Part shown: one piece after another, positions 1-9,547 of the stretch | How the letters are laid out: every line of letters begins with the position of its first letter | Position numbering within the stretch: the stretch's first letter is position 1 | Source of the DNA: Tissierella sp. P1 | GTDB taxonomy: Bacteria; Bacillota; Clostridia; Tissierellales; Tissierellaceae | NCBI RefSeq assembly: GCF_002266425.1 | Contig: NZ_NPMN01000004.1 | Coordinates: forward strand, 62,001 to 126,000 | Direction of reading: 5' to 3' | Length of the DNA: 64,000 bases | The notes under the pieces: generated by a model | What the model was told of the DNA's origin: nothing | Seen by the model: only the letters and a program-made list of their open reading frames with translations | The model's database searches: none | Program-made: the position numbers and the translations under genes

Positions 1-537
1 GTGTATCTGTTTTTTCAAAGAAATGCATTTGATGAACTGGCAACATATATGACCAGTCAAGCTCTTATATATTATTCTGTAGGACTAATAGGTTCATCTT
101 TGCGTTTAATGTTAAACAGGGTATATTATTCCTTACAAGACACAAAAACTCCTATGATAAATGGGATGATAGCAGTAGTCATAAATTTAGTATTAAATTT
201 AATACTTGTAAAACCTATGGCGCATAGTGGTTTAGCCTTAGCTACTAGTATATCAGCAACTATAACGACCATTATGTTATTCCTAAGTCTAAGAAAGAAA
301 ATAGGAGCAATAGGTTTAACAAAATACTTAATTTGTTTTATAAAAACCCTCGCAGCTTCACTTATAATGGGGGTAGTAGTATTTCTAATATATTATAAAC
401 TAGGAGCAATTATAGCAACAACAAAGATTATGAAGATGTTGCTATTGCTAATATCAGTAGCTGTTGGAGTAGTAGTATATTTTGTTTTATGTGTTTTATT
501 TAAAGTGAAAGAGTTAAGAATTATACTGAAAAGATAA
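1..537 (+). CDS. murJ: MurJ/MviN-type lipid II flippase, C-terminal part (5' end outside window)
   Basis: This reads open from the window edge, so the start codon lies upstream and the first codon here is internal. The 178 residues contain several hydrophobic segments. The stretch RNAFDELATYMTSQAL, followed by YYSLQDTKTPMING, matches the C-terminal half of MurJ/MviN proteins, where 'ERGAF' and 'YY(S/A)L.DT.TP' are conserved. MurJ flips lipid II across the cytoplasmic membrane for peptidoglycan synthesis. A full-length paralogue lies at 16325-17842 and shares the same landmarks (FERGAFNAEASFF, YYSIHDMKTPVV). The gene is followed by a repeat with a terminator-like hairpin (541-695). The family is clear; whether it serves the vegetative or the spore wall cannot be told. 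Confidence 0.85.
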   Translation: MYLFFQRNAFDELATYMTSQALIYYSVGLIGSSLRLMLNRVYYSLQDTKTPMINGMIAVVINLVLNLILVKPMAHSGLALATSISATITTIMLFLSLRKKIGAIGLTKYLICFIKTLAASLIMGVVVFLIYYKLGAIIATTKIMKMLLLLISVAVGVVVYFVLCVLFKVKELRIILKR

Positions 538-540
538 AAG

Positions 541-695
541 TCTAATTCACAATTCACAGTTCACAATTAAAAAACCAAGATCCTTCACTTTTCTCATGGT
601 GACAAATACCTGTCATTCTGAACTCAGTGAAGAATCTTGGTTTTAATGTTTTTATTATTTTAATTGTGCATTGTGAATTGTGCACTGTGCATTGT
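541..695. repeat. Dispersed repeat A1 carrying a bidirectional terminator hairpin
   Basis: Iterations of an 'aattcacaattcacagttcacaatt' type at 543-569 and of 'gtgcattgtgaattgtgcactgtgcattg' type at 664-694 flank a core. In the core CCAAGATCCTTCACT (575-589) pairs with AGTGAAGAATCTTGG (626-640). The hairpin has an A-run on its left and a T-run on its right, so it can terminate murJ (plus) and oppF1 (minus), which converge here. A sister copy with the same core lies at 6513-6648. Confidence 0.75.
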
Positions 696-1658
696 TTATA
701 TTTTTCCCGCCCTATGGCATGCTGCAAAATGCCCTGGTCTTATTTCTTCAAAGGTAGGAGTTACTTCTCTACATTTGTCTATGGAATAAGAACATCTATC
801 TACAAATCTACAGCCTTCTTTAGGATTGATTGGACTTGGTACGTCTCCTTCTAACATAATCCTTTTTCTATTTCTTTGAATATCTGGATCTGGTATTGGT
901 ATTGCCGAAAGTAATGCTCTTGTATATGGATGAATAGGATTTTCATAGAGCTCTTCAGATTTTGCTAACTCCATCATATGACCTAAATACATTACACCAA
1001 CCCTATCAGAGATATACCTTACCATGGATAAGTCATGAGCTATAAACATATAGGTTAGACCAAGTTTTTCCTGCAATTCCTTTAATAGGTTAACTACTTG
1101 GGCTTGAATAGATACGTCTAGAGCTGAAATAGGCTCATCACATACAATGAATTTTGGATTTAAAGCTAATGCTCTTGCAATTCCAATTCTTTGTCTCTGT
1201 CCGCCAGAGAACTCATGAGGGAAACGCATAGCATGTTCTTCATTTAATCCTACTAACTTCAATAACTCTATTACTCTTTCTCTACGTTCAATTTTATCTT
1301 TATAGGCATGATGGATATCTAATGGTTCCGCAACTATTTCTTCTACGGTCATTCTTGGATTTAAGGAAGCATAGGGGTCTTGGAATATCATTTGAAAGTT
1401 TTTTCTAACCTCTTGCATCTTATGTCTAGAAAGTTCATAGATATTTTGCCCATTAAATATTAATTCTCCATCTGTAGGGTCATATAATCTTATTATAGTT
1501 CTACCAGCAGTAGATTTACCACAACCAGACTCTCCAACAAGACCAAAGGTTTCTCCTGGATATATATCAAAGCTAATACCGTCTACAGCCTTTAGCATTC
1601 CCTCGCCTACATCAAAATGTTTTTTAATATTTCTTACAGATATTAAAGGTTCTGCCAT
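696..1658 (-). CDS. oppF: Oligopeptide ABC transporter ATP-binding protein OppF (copy 1)
   Basis: This is one of the two ATPases that energise the OppBC channel for oligopeptide uptake. The 320 residues show Walker [10 protein letters not shown] (about 42-50), a Q-loop in [11 protein letters not shown] (about 91-101), the signature [14 protein letters not shown] (about 151-164) and Walker B FIVCDEP. The C-terminal oligopeptide-transporter extension carries the cysteine pattern CRFVDRC...C...C seen in Opp/Dpp ATPases, which in some members binds an iron-sulfur cluster. Its start codon overlaps the oppD1 stop by one base. It is the last gene of the first oppABCDF operon and ends next to repeat A1. 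It is very similar to OppF2 (6622-7593). Confidence 0.95.
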   Translation of the reverse strand: MAEPLISVRNIKKHFDVGEGMLKAVDGISFDIYPGETFGLVGESGCGKSTAGRTIIRLYDPTDGELIFNGQNIYELSRHKMQEVRKNFQMIFQDPYASLNPRMTVEEIVAEPLDIHHAYKDKIERRERVIELLKLVGLNEEHAMRFPHEFSGGQRQRIGIARALALNPKFIVCDEPISALDVSIQAQVVNLLKELQEKLGLTYMFIAHDLSMVRYISDRVGVMYLGHMMELAKSEELYENPIHPYTRALLSAIPIPDPDIQRNRKRIMLEGDVPSPINPKEGCRFVDRCSYSIDKCREVTPTFEEIRPGHFAACHRAGKI

Positions 1659-2659
1659 TATGCTTCACTCCCTTCAGCGACTTTAGCCATAGGATGGTTT
1701 AACCAACAACGGCTTTGGTGTGTACCACTATGATTATCAAACTCAGGTATATGATTTTTACAAACCTTCAGTGCATAATCACATCTATCATAGAAGGAGC
1801 AGCCTTTAGGCGGTATATATAAATCTGGTGGCGTTCCTTCAATTGAGTGAAGGGGTTCCTCTCTAGACATATTTAAACGAGGAACTGAAGCTAAAAGCTT
1901 CTTAGTATAAGGGTGTTTAGTATTTTTAAATATTTCTTCAGTAGTACCTTCTTCAACAATTTGTCCTGCGTACATAACGATTACTCTATCACTCATATCT
2001 GCTACAATTCCTAGGTCATGAGTAATTAGAATAATAGACATATCTAGTTTTTGTTGTATTTCTCTCATAAGTTCCAGAATTTGAGCTTGCACAGTAACAT
2101 CAAGGGCAGTAGTAGGTTCATCAGCAATCAATAATTTAGGGGCAGATACCATTGCTAAGGCTATCATTACCCTTTGTCTCATACCACCGGAGAACTCATG
2201 GGGATATTGATTAATTCTTTTTTCTGGTTGAGGTACTGCTACTAGATTTAACATTTCAATAGCTTTTTTTCTTGCTTCTTCCTTTGATAACTTTCGATGT
2301 TTTACAAGACCTTCAACGATTTGTTTCCCAATTTTCATAGTTGGGTTTAGAGAGGTCATAGGGTCTTGGAATACCATGGAAATTTCATTGCCACGAATGG
2401 CTTGCATTTCTTTATCTGATTTTTTTAATAGGTTATTACCATCAAATATTATTTCTCCATTTTTAAAGAAAGCAGGTGGCATAGGTAATAACTGCATTAT
2501 GGAGTTAGCAGTAACAGATTTGCCACAGCCAGACTCTCCAACTATAGCTACAGTTTCAGATTTACCTACATTAAAGCTAATATCACGAACGGCTTCAACC
2601 TCTCCAAAGAAAGTCTTAAAGGACACAGATAAATTCTTAACTTCTAATATTTTTTCCAT
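1658..2659 (-). CDS. oppD: Oligopeptide ABC transporter ATP-binding protein OppD (copy 1)
   Basis: This is the partner ATPase of OppF. The 333 residues contain Walker A GESGCGKS (about 41-48), [13 protein letters not shown], the signature [14 protein letters not shown], Walker [13 protein letters not shown] and the switch histidine in LITHDLG. The C-terminal oligopeptide-binding extension has the CSFYDRC...C...C cysteine set. The order oppA-B-C-D-F is the standard one for a peptide importer. The gene lies 12 bases after oppC1 with a GGAGG-like Shine-Dalgarno. Peptide rather than nickel specificity is inferred from the complete operon and the nearby peptidases. Confidence 0.95.
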   Translation of the reverse strand: MEKILEVKNLSVSFKTFFGEVEAVRDISFNVGKSETVAIVGESGCGKSVTANSIMQLLPMPPAFFKNGEIIFDGNNLLKKSDKEMQAIRGNEISMVFQDPMTSLNPTMKIGKQIVEGLVKHRKLSKEEARKKAIEMLNLVAVPQPEKRINQYPHEFSGGMRQRVMIALAMVSAPKLLIADEPTTALDVTVQAQILELMREIQQKLDMSIILITHDLGIVADMSDRVIVMYAGQIVEEGTTEEIFKNTKHPYTKKLLASVPRLNMSREEPLHSIEGTPPDLYIPPKGCSFYDRCDYALKVCKNHIPEFDNHSGTHQSRCWLNHPMAKVAEGSEA

Positions 2660-2671
2660 TTTTCCACCTCT

Positions 2672-3628
2672 TTATTTACGTAGTCTTGGGTCTAATGAGT
2701 CACGAAGGCCATCTCCTAGTACGTTAAAAGCAAACATAATAAGAGAAATGAATATTGCTGGTATAATTATTTGATAAGCATTTCCAACCGCAAGTCCTGC
2801 CAATCCATCACTAGCTAAGGATCCTAGACTTGATTTTGGTGCTTGCAGACCTAGACCCAAAAAGCTAAGAGTTGCCTCTGCAAATATTGCTCTAGGAATA
2901 GTAAGGGTTACATTTACTAAAATAGGGCCTAAGGTATTTGGAATTATATGTTTTTGGAGTATCCATCCCTTTGATGCTCCTAAGGATTCAGCAGCTAATG
3001 AATATTCAGATTCTTTCAATTGAAGCACCTGACCCCTGACTAAAATTGCCATTGGTACCCAGTCTGTAAGGGTCATGGCCAATATTAGTACAAATAAAGA
3101 TGTACCAGAACCTTCATTGGCGAAGACTACTGATAAAAGGATTACAATAAGTAAATAAGGTATGCTATAAACAATTTCTGCAATACGCATCATAATGGCA
3201 TCTACACGTCTTGTAGCTATACCAGAGATTCCTCCATATAATACACCGACAGTAAAGTCTATGACTGCAGCTAATATTCCAATTATTAGAGAATACCTAG
3301 TTCCATACCAAGTTCTTGTAAATAGGTCTCTTCCTAGTTCGTCTGTACCAAACCAGTGGGTGCTATTAGGATGTAAATTAATCTTGTTGTAGTTCTGTTC
3401 AAAATAACTAAAACCGTTTATGAATGGTCCTACGATAGACATTAAAATCATAAGTACTATTATTATAAGGCCTGTCATTGCCAATTTATTTTGCTTTAAT
3501 CTACGCCATACATCAGGCCAATATTTTATACTGGGACGCCTGATTTTTTCTGCATTCCTATCCTCATGGGATGCAGGTTCAAACATATCTGGAGTTAAAT
3601 TTTTAGTTAAATTAGTTTGAGTTTCCAT
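2672..3628 (-). CDS. oppC: Oligopeptide ABC transporter permease OppC (copy 1)
   Basis: This inner-membrane channel subunit has 318 residues. The N-terminal cytoplasmic stretch is followed by a first membrane span around 50-70 (LAMTGLIIIVLMILMSIVG), then the conserved FGTDELGRDLFTR loop typical of OppC/DppC, and a five-helix transport domain. The EAA-type coupling loop is ESLGASKGWILQKHIIPN, and the end reads GLRDSLDPRLRK, as usual for OppC. The start codon overlaps the oppB1 stop by one base, indicating translational coupling. It forms a heterodimer with OppB. Confidence 0.95.
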   Translation of the reverse strand: METQTNLTKNLTPDMFEPASHEDRNAEKIRRPSIKYWPDVWRRLKQNKLAMTGLIIIVLMILMSIVGPFINGFSYFEQNYNKINLHPNSTHWFGTDELGRDLFTRTWYGTRYSLIIGILAAVIDFTVGVLYGGISGIATRRVDAIMMRIAEIVYSIPYLLIVILLSVVFANEGSGTSLFVLILAMTLTDWVPMAILVRGQVLQLKESEYSLAAESLGASKGWILQKHIIPNTLGPILVNVTLTIPRAIFAEATLSFLGLGLQAPKSSLGSLASDGLAGLAVGNAYQIIIPAIFISLIMFAFNVLGDGLRDSLDPRLRK

Positions 3629-4557
3629 TAGCGTCCCTCCTGTGTAAGCTTGATACGTGGATCAATAAAGATATATGCAATGTCAACAAATAGAAGTAAA
3701 ACTATTAGTATAATAGCATAGAAAATAGTGGTTCCCATTATAAGGGTATAATCTCTGTTATTAATAGATTGAACAAAGAATTTTCCAAGACCTGGGATAC
3801 CAAATATCTTCTCGATAACAAAGCTACCTACTAAAAGGTTAGATATTAGAGTTCCAAGAACTGATATAATAGGAAGTATTGCATTTCTAACAGCATGTTT
3901 TAAGATTACTGCAGCTTTGGAAATTCCTTTAGATTTAGCAGTTCTGATGTAGTCTTGTCCTAGAATCTCTAGCATACTGGAACGCATAAGTCTTGCTATA
4001 TAAGCAAGGGGCATTAGAGATAATGCAAATGCAGGAAGCAGAGTATGTTTAAATTCTCCCCAACCTCCAATAGGAAGCCAAGCTACATTTTTTGCAACAA
4101 ACTGGATAAGTATAGTACCCATGATAAAGCTTGGTACAGAAATACCTATAATAGCAATTATCATAGAGATATAATCTGGAATTTTATTCTGATATAAGGC
4201 TGCCAAAGCGCCTAAGGCTGGACCAAATACTAATGCAATAAGCAGAGCTTCTAAACCTAAATAGGCTGAAACAGGGAATCCTCGTCGGATCATGTCGTTT
4301 ACAGTCTCTACTTTTGATTTCATTGAATCGCCAAAATCTCCTTTTAGAAGATTTTTCAAATATATAATATATTGTTCTGACAGTGGTTTATCTAAACCAT
4401 ACTTTTTCATAAGATTTTCATAAACTGCTGCTGGCATTTTACCCTCTTTTCTAAAGGGGTTTCCAGGAATAGAGTGCATTAGAAAAAAAGTAATGGTTAT
4501 AATAGCCCATAGGGTAATAACTGACATAATAAATCGTTTTAAAAGATACTTTTTCAT
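3628..4557 (-). CDS. oppB: Oligopeptide ABC transporter permease OppB (copy 1)
   Basis: This channel subunit has 309 residues. An N-terminal helix (about 10-28) leads into the HSIPGNPF and KYGLDKPL motifs typical of OppB/DppB. The transport domain follows, with the EAA loop TAKSKGISKAAVILKHAVRN, and the protein ends DIAYIFIDPRIKL. It is intact and is the reference for the broken copy at 9547-10475. It is separated from oppA1 by about 115 bases that hold a stem-loop (see 4590-4625), a place where operons often lower expression of the membrane genes relative to the binding protein. Confidence 0.95.
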   Translation of the reverse strand: MKKYLLKRFIMSVITLWAIITITFFLMHSIPGNPFRKEGKMPAAVYENLMKKYGLDKPLSEQYIIYLKNLLKGDFGDSMKSKVETVNDMIRRGFPVSAYLGLEALLIALVFGPALGALAALYQNKIPDYISMIIAIIGISVPSFIMGTILIQFVAKNVAWLPIGGWGEFKHTLLPAFALSLMPLAYIARLMRSSMLEILGQDYIRTAKSKGISKAAVILKHAVRNAILPIISVLGTLISNLLVGSFVIEKIFGIPGLGKFFVQSINNRDYTLIMGTTIFYAIILIVLLLFVDIAYIFIDPRIKLTQEGR

Positions 4558-4584
4558 ATTCCCCCTCCTTTGCTGTTAATAGAA

Positions 4585-4626
4585 AGAAAATCGAGAGGGC
4601 TGTGTAGCCCACCGATCTTCTTTAAT
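4585..4626 (-). promoter_or_regulatory. Stem-loop between oppA1 and oppB1
   Basis: Read on the minus strand, GAAGATCGgtGGGCT pairs imperfectly with AGCCCtcTCGATTTTC around a small ACAC loop. No strong T-run follows. It may be an RNA-processing or stabilising hairpin that keeps oppA transcripts more abundant than the permease and ATPase mRNA. The function is inferred only. The second operon has a different, stronger hairpin at the same place. Confidence 0.45.
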
Positions 4627-4672
4627 TTAAGCGAATTTCTCGCTTTGAAATCTTTAAATATTAGCTAAATAA

Positions 4673-6346
4673 TTATTTATTTATATCAGCATAAGTTAGT
4701 TTTGGATAGTTAACTAGTGGTTTATATACACCTGTTACATATGGTTTTTGTGCATATGGTTGAGTATAGAAGTAAACAGGTACTACAGGCATATCTTCCA
4801 TAACTATTTTTTCAGCTTTTCTCATAGCTTCGAAACGCTCTTTGGCATCTGGACTGGTCTTAGCTATAGCAACTAATTCATCATACTCAGGATTATTATA
4901 TTTTGCATCATTGAAACTTGAACTACTTTGCCATAGTTCTATAAAGGTTATAGGGTCCATATAGTCACCAATCCATCCAGCACGAGAAATATGATAGTCA
5001 CCAGCTTTTTCTCTATCAAGCTTAACTTGGAAGTCAACGTTTTCAAGTTGGATTTCAACTCCTAAATTAACTCTCCACATTTCTTGTGCAGCCTGTGCTA
5101 TTTTCTTATGAGCTTCAGAAGTATTGTAAAGGATAACCATATTTTTGAAATCTTCAACCTTCATACCTTCTTCGGCTAAACCTTCTAAGAATAATTTCTT
5201 TCCTTCTTCAACATTATACTCTATTAAGTCACCAACAGCTTCACGATAATCTTTACCATTTTCGTCTGGAAGACCAAAAGGTACTACACCTACAGCTGCA
5301 ATTTGCCCTCCTTGAGCAATTTTATCAACTATAGTTTGACGATCAAGGGTCATAGATAATCCTTTTCTAACCTTAGGATTATTAAATGGTTTAACCTTTG
5401 AGTTAAGATTATAGTAGTAAGTAGCTACATCTGCACCGATAATTAATTCAGGATTACTATTATCTTTCATTTGAGCTACTACAGCTTGTGGCAGTGGAGT
5501 CAAGAAATCATAGTCGCCACCTTCATATTTTTGCCATGCAGTATTTTCGTCATCGATAATGTCAAAATCAATCCCATCAAGCTTAACGCTAGCTACATCA
5601 TAATAATTCTCATTTTTTCTGATTTTGATACTTGCATTATGTTCCCATTCAGTTAGAGTGAATGGACCATTAGATACATGGGTATTAGCATTTTTTGCCC
5701 AATCTGCATTTGATTCAGCCACTTTCTTGTTAACTGGATATAGAGTATAGAATGCAGTTAACTCTAGGAAGTAGGCAGTAGGTGCTTCTAGTGTTACTTC
5801 AAGAGTTTTATCATCTAGAGCCTTAACAGCTACATCATCAACTGAACCAGCACCTGTATTATATGCTTCTCCACCTTTGATATAATAGAGTTGATGAGCA
5901 TAGTCTGATGCCATGTCTGGGTCTAATGCTCTTTTCCATGCGAATTCAAAGTCTTGAGCTGTTACTGGATCTCCATTTGACCATTTGATGTCATCACGTA
6001 AAGTAAAAGTATAAGTTAAGTTATCGTCTGATATCTTGTATTCTTTTGCCATACCTGGAACAACTTTCAGACTAGGATCTACTTTCATTAATCCTTCGAA
6101 AGTATGGTCAAGTATCCAAGATTCGTGGGTTCCTTGTGCCAAAGCAGGGTCTAAGGAACCTGGCTCACTAGAATTATTAGTTTTCAAAATCTTTGGCTCT
6201 GCTGGTGTAGGTGCTGGTGTAGTATCTGTTGTAGCCGGAGTACTTCCAGTATCCTTCGGTGCATCTCCGCCTTTTGGCACACAGCCAGTAAATATAATAG
6301 CTGTGATAAGTAATAGGCTTACCAACATTAAAAACTTTTTATTCAT
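4673..6346 (-). CDS. oppA: Oligopeptide-binding lipoprotein OppA (copy 1)
   Basis: This is the extracytoplasmic peptide receptor (solute-binding family 5) of 557 residues. It has a lipoprotein signal peptide with lipobox FTGC (cysteine near residue 22), then a Pro/Thr-rich linker. The family signature follows: NNSSEPGSLDPALAQGTHES and DIKWSNGDPVTAQDFEFAWKRAL, which is the SBP_bac_5 motif. It is the first gene of operon 1. A promoter TTGAAT-N17-TAAAAT lies upstream on the minus strand (6395-6423). It is highly similar along its length to OppA2 (10583-12217), with the N-terminal linker differing most. Confidence 0.95.
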   Translation of the reverse strand: MNKKFLMLVSLLLITAIIFTGCVPKGGDAPKDTGSTPATTDTTPAPTPAEPKILKTNNSSEPGSLDPALAQGTHESWILDHTFEGLMKVDPSLKVVPGMAKEYKISDDNLTYTFTLRDDIKWSNGDPVTAQDFEFAWKRALDPDMASDYAHQLYYIKGGEAYNTGAGSVDDVAVKALDDKTLEVTLEAPTAYFLELTAFYTLYPVNKKVAESNADWAKNANTHVSNGPFTLTEWEHNASIKIRKNENYYDVASVKLDGIDFDIIDDENTAWQKYEGGDYDFLTPLPQAVVAQMKDNSNPELIIGADVATYYYNLNSKVKPFNNPKVRKGLSMTLDRQTIVDKIAQGGQIAAVGVVPFGLPDENGKDYREAVGDLIEYNVEEGKKLFLEGLAEEGMKVEDFKNMVILYNTSEAHKKIAQAAQEMWRVNLGVEIQLENVDFQVKLDREKAGDYHISRAGWIGDYMDPITFIELWQSSSSFNDAKYNNPEYDELVAIAKTSPDAKERFEAMRKAEKIVMEDMPVVPVYFYTQPYAQKPYVTGVYKPLVNYPKLTYADINK

Positions 6347-6394
6347 TTAAATCCCCCTTTTTAAAATATTATGAAAATTAAAACTGTTTAAATG

Positions 6395-6423
6395 ATTTTA
6401 CCACTTTCTTGCAGTAAATTCAA
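6395..6423 (-). promoter_or_regulatory. Sigma-A-type promoter of the oppABCDF-1 operon
   Basis: On the minus strand a -35 box TTGAAT (plus coordinates 6418-6423) and a -10 box TAAAAT (6395-6400) are separated by exactly 17 bases. The oppA1 start codon lies about 50 bases downstream, behind an AAGGGGGAT Shine-Dalgarno. The architecture matches the promoter in front of oppA2. Confidence 0.65.
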
Positions 6424-6512
6424 CATAAATATTTTAGTAGAGTAATAGGATAGCAAAATATATGATTACATCATCCTAGAATTAATATATTTATTTTAGA
6501 CAGAGAATAGAA

Positions 6513-6648
6513 CTATGGACAATGCACAATTAAAAAACCGAGACCCTTAGCTGCAATCAGGTTGACAATATCTGTCGCTTTAAACGCAGTGAAGAATCTC
6601 GGTTTTAATTATTAATTGTTTTTATCTTTCTAATTGTGAATTGTAATT
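6513..6648. repeat. Dispersed repeat A2 with terminator hairpin, invading the oppF2 3' end
   Basis: The arms 'ggacaatgcacaatt' and 'aattgtgaattgtaatt' flank a core in which CCGAGA (6538-6543) pairs with TCTCGG (6597-6602). The core also contains GTGAAGAATCTCGG, nearly identical to repeat A1. On the minus strand the hairpin is followed by TTTTTT and should terminate oppF2 transcription before the oppA1 promoter. Its right arm encodes the last residues of OppF2. Apart from this repeat and the oppA1 promoter, nothing else was seen in 6347-6621. Confidence 0.7.
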
Positions 6649-7593
6649 ATGGCATGCTACAAAATGTCCTGATTTTACTTCTTCGAATTTAGGTGTTTCT
6701 TTCCTGCATTTGTCTGTAGCATAGGGACATCTATCCACAAATCTACATCCTGGCTTTGGATTGATTGGACTAGGGACATCACCTTCTAACATAATTCTCT
6801 TTTTATTTCTTTGAATATCTGGATCCGGTATTGGTATTGCTGAAAGAAGAGCCTTAGTATATGGATGGATAGGATTTTCATATAATTCTTCGGAATCAGC
6901 TAATTCCATCATATGGCCTAAATACATTACACCAACTCTATCGGAAATATATCTTACCATAGATAAGTCATGAGCTATAAATAAATAGGTAAGACCTAAT
7001 TTATTTTGTAAATCCTTCAGTAGATTAACTACTTGCGCCTGAATAGATACGTCAAGGGCTGAAATAGGTTCGTCACATACAATGAATTTTGGGTTTAAAG
7101 CTAATGCCCTTGCGATGCCTATTCTTTGTCTTTGTCCGCCAGAGAACTCATGAGGGAAACGCATGGCATGTTCATCATTTAACCCTACTAGTTTTAACAA
7201 TTCCACTATTCTATCTTTACGTTCATCATTATTTTTATAAGACTTGTGTATATCCAGTGGTTCTCCAATAATATCTTCTACAGTCATTCTTGGATTTAAA
7301 GAAGCATAGGGGTCTTGGAATATCATTTGAAAGTTTTTCCTAACTTCTTGCATTTCTTTTCTTGAAAGATCATAAACATTTTGTCCGTTAAATATAAGCT
7401 CACCTTCCGTTGGCTCATATAATCTTATTATAGTTCTACCAGCAGTAGATTTGCCACAACCAGATTCTCCAACAAGGCCAAAGGTTTCTCCTGGATATAT
7501 ATCAAAGCTAATGCCATCTACAGCCTTTAGCATTCCTGATCCCACATTAAAATGTTTTTTTATATTTTTTACAGATATTAGGGGATTTGCCAT
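6622..7593 (-). CDS. oppF: Oligopeptide ABC transporter ATP-binding protein OppF (copy 2)
   Basis: This is the ATPase of the second Opp system. It is near-identical in layout to copy 1: [43 protein letters not shown] and the C-terminal CRFVDRC cysteine cluster. The start at 7593 is chosen because the ATG follows a GAAAGGAGGG Shine-Dalgarno and overlaps the oppD2 stop by one base. A longer reading frame begins 54 bases further upstream but would only add a tail inside oppD2. The C-terminus NYNSQLER differs from copy 1 (RAGKI) and is encoded by dispersed repeat A2, which appears to have replaced the original stop region. Confidence 0.94.
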   Translation of the reverse strand: MANPLISVKNIKKHFNVGSGMLKAVDGISFDIYPGETFGLVGESGCGKSTAGRTIIRLYEPTEGELIFNGQNVYDLSRKEMQEVRKNFQMIFQDPYASLNPRMTVEDIIGEPLDIHKSYKNNDERKDRIVELLKLVGLNDEHAMRFPHEFSGGQRQRIGIARALALNPKFIVCDEPISALDVSIQAQVVNLLKDLQNKLGLTYLFIAHDLSMVRYISDRVGVMYLGHMMELADSEELYENPIHPYTKALLSAIPIPDPDIQRNKKRIMLEGDVPSPINPKPGCRFVDRCPYATDKCRKETPKFEEVKSGHFVACHNYNSQLER

Positions 7594-8597
7594 TACTTTT
7601 CCCTCCTTTCGTCTTTTCTTGCTGCCATAGGATGATTTAACCAACAACGACTACAATGAGTATCACTATGTGATGTATTATCAGGCATATGGTCTTTACA
7701 TATTTTCATAGCAATATTACAACGGTCATAGAAAGCACATCCCTTTGGTGGTATATATAAATCTGGTGGCGTACCATCAATAGAATGAAGAGGTTCATCC
7801 TTCTTCATATCTAAACGAGGAACTGAAGCTAAAAGCTTCTTAGTATAAGGATGTTTAGGGTTTTTAAATATTTCGTCACGAGTTCCTTGTTCTAGGATTT
7901 GCCCTGCATACATTACAACAACTCTATCACTCATATCTGCCACAACTCCAAGGTCATGAGTAATTAATATAATTGACATATCAAACTGATCTTGTATTTT
8001 TTTCATTAAATCTAATATTTGTGCTTGCACAGTAACATCAAGGGCAGTAGTAGGCTCATCAGCTATAAGAAGCTGTGGATTGCATGCCATAGCCAAAGCT
8101 ATCATTACCCTTTGTCTCATACCACCAGAGAATTCGTGAGGATATTGATTAATTCTTTTCTCTGGTTGAGGTACTGCTACTAGGTTTAACATCTCAATAG
8201 CTATTTTTTTTGCTTCTGCTTTAGTTAGACCTCTATGTTTCACTAGTCCTTCCACTATTTGATCCCCTATCTTCATAGTAGGGTTTAGAGATGTCATAGG
8301 ATCTTGGAATACCATAGATATTTCATTTCCACGAATATGCTGCATTTCTTTTTCAGTTTTATCTAAAAGATTTTCACCTTTAAATATTATTTCTCCACCT
8401 TTGAAAAAAGCAGGAGGCATAGGAAGTAGCTGCATTATGGAGTTAGCAGTAACAGATTTACCACAGCCAGATTCTCCAACTATAGCCACTGTTTCTTTCT
8501 TGCCTACATGGAAGCTAATATCACGAACGGCTTCTACCTCTCCAAAGAAAGTTTTAAAAGATATTTGTAAATTTCTAACGTCTAGAATTTTATCCAT
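7593..8597 (-). CDS. oppD: Oligopeptide ABC transporter ATP-binding protein OppD (copy 2)
   Basis: This second-system ATPase has 334 residues with Walker [48 protein letters not shown] and the C-terminal GCAFYDRC...C...C extension. It differs from OppD1 mainly in surface positions and in the C-terminal tail ([11 protein letters not shown] against [10 protein letters not shown]). It lies 14 bases after oppC2 and overlaps oppF2 by one base. Both systems therefore retain complete sets of ATPase motifs. Confidence 0.95.
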   Translation of the reverse strand: MDKILDVRNLQISFKTFFGEVEAVRDISFHVGKKETVAIVGESGCGKSVTANSIMQLLPMPPAFFKGGEIIFKGENLLDKTEKEMQHIRGNEISMVFQDPMTSLNPTMKIGDQIVEGLVKHRGLTKAEAKKIAIEMLNLVAVPQPEKRINQYPHEFSGGMRQRVMIALAMACNPQLLIADEPTTALDVTVQAQILDLMKKIQDQFDMSIILITHDLGVVADMSDRVVVMYAGQILEQGTRDEIFKNPKHPYTKKLLASVPRLDMKKDEPLHSIDGTPPDLYIPPKGCAFYDRCNIAMKICKDHMPDNTSHSDTHCSRCWLNHPMAARKDERREK

Positions 8598-8611
8598 TTT
8601 TTCACCTCTTT

Positions 8612-9547
8612 CTATTTACGAAGCCTTGGATCTAATGCATCACGAAGTCCATCGCCGAGTACATTAAAGGCAAACATAATAAGAGAAATAAATATGGCAG
8701 GTATTAAAATTTGATAAGCATTTCCTACTGCAAGACCTGCCAAACCATCATTAGCTAAAGATCCTAGACTTGATTTAGGTGGTTGAAGACCTAGACCTAA
8801 GAAACTAAGGGTTGCCTCAGCAAATATTGCTTGAGGAATAGCCAAAGTAATGTTTACTAAAATAGGTCCTAAGGTATTTGGTATAATATGTTTCTTCAAT
8901 ATCCAAGATTTAGCAGCACCTAAGGATTCGGCAGCTAAAGCATATTCAGATTCTTTTAGCTGTAGTACTTGACCTCTAACTAATATTGCCATAGGCACCC
9001 AACTAGTTATGGTCATGGCTAAAATCATTACGAATATACTACTACCTGATCCAGCCTTAGAAAATACAACAGATAATAGGATTACTACCAATAGATATGG
9101 AATACTATAGATGATTTCTGCAATACGCATCATAACAGCATCTACGCGACGAGAAGCCATTCCTGAAATTCCTCCATATAATACTCCAAGGACAAAATCT
9201 ATAAAAGCAGCAGCAATACCTATAAATAAGGAATATCTTGCTCCGTACCAAACTCTTGTAAATAAATCTCGACCAAGCTCATCAGTACCGAACCAGTGAA
9301 CACTGTCAGGCTTCATGTTAATTAGTGAATAATCTTGTTCATAATATTTAAATCCGTTGATCTTAGTACCCACAATAGCCATTATGACCATTGATATTAT
9401 TAGAATTAGACCAGTCATGGCAAGTTTGTTTTGCTTTAATCTACGCCATACATCAGGCCAATACTTAATGCTAGGACGACGGATTTTATCTACATTTCTA
9501 TCTTCACGAGATGCAGGCTCAAATAAATCTTTTGTTAGATTTTCCAT
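8612..9547 (-). CDS. oppC: Oligopeptide ABC transporter permease OppC (copy 2)
   Basis: This 311-residue channel subunit has the same landmarks as copy 1: the first span LAMTGLILIISMVIMAIVG, FGTDELGRDLFTR, the EAA loop ESLGAAKSWILKKHIIPN and the ending DALDPRLRK. The N-terminus is seven residues shorter than OppC1. The start overlaps the oppB2 stop by one base. It is intact, although its heterodimer partner OppB2 is frameshifted in this sequence. Confidence 0.95.
   Translation of the reverse strand: MENLTKDLFEPASREDRNVDKIRRPSIKYWPDVWRRLKQNKLAMTGLILIISMVIMAIVGTKINGFKYYEQDYSLINMKPDSVHWFGTDELGRDLFTRVWYGARYSLFIGIAAAFIDFVLGVLYGGISGMASRRVDAVMMRIAEIIYSIPYLLVVILLSVVFSKAGSGSSIFVMILAMTITSWVPMAILVRGQVLQLKESEYALAAESLGAAKSWILKKHIIPNTLGPILVNITLAIPQAIFAEATLSFLGLGLQPPKSSLGSLANDGLAGLAVGNAYQILIPAIFISLIMFAFNVLGDGLRDALDPRLRK

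Noticed and set aside
541..695. Arrays of short similar units in intergenic regions considered as CRISPR
   Set aside because: Units are 7-9 bases with no unique spacers of constant length, arms are inverted, and no cas genes are present.
627..854. 75-codon plus-strand ORF over repeat A1 and the oppF1 end
   Set aside because: It runs antisense to the clearly conserved OppF C-terminus and is partly repeat sequence; no Shine-Dalgarno.
7089..7271. Plus-strand ORFs inside the opp operons, such as this one and 11692-11889
   Set aside because: They are mirror frames of highly conserved Opp genes with no ribosome binding site.
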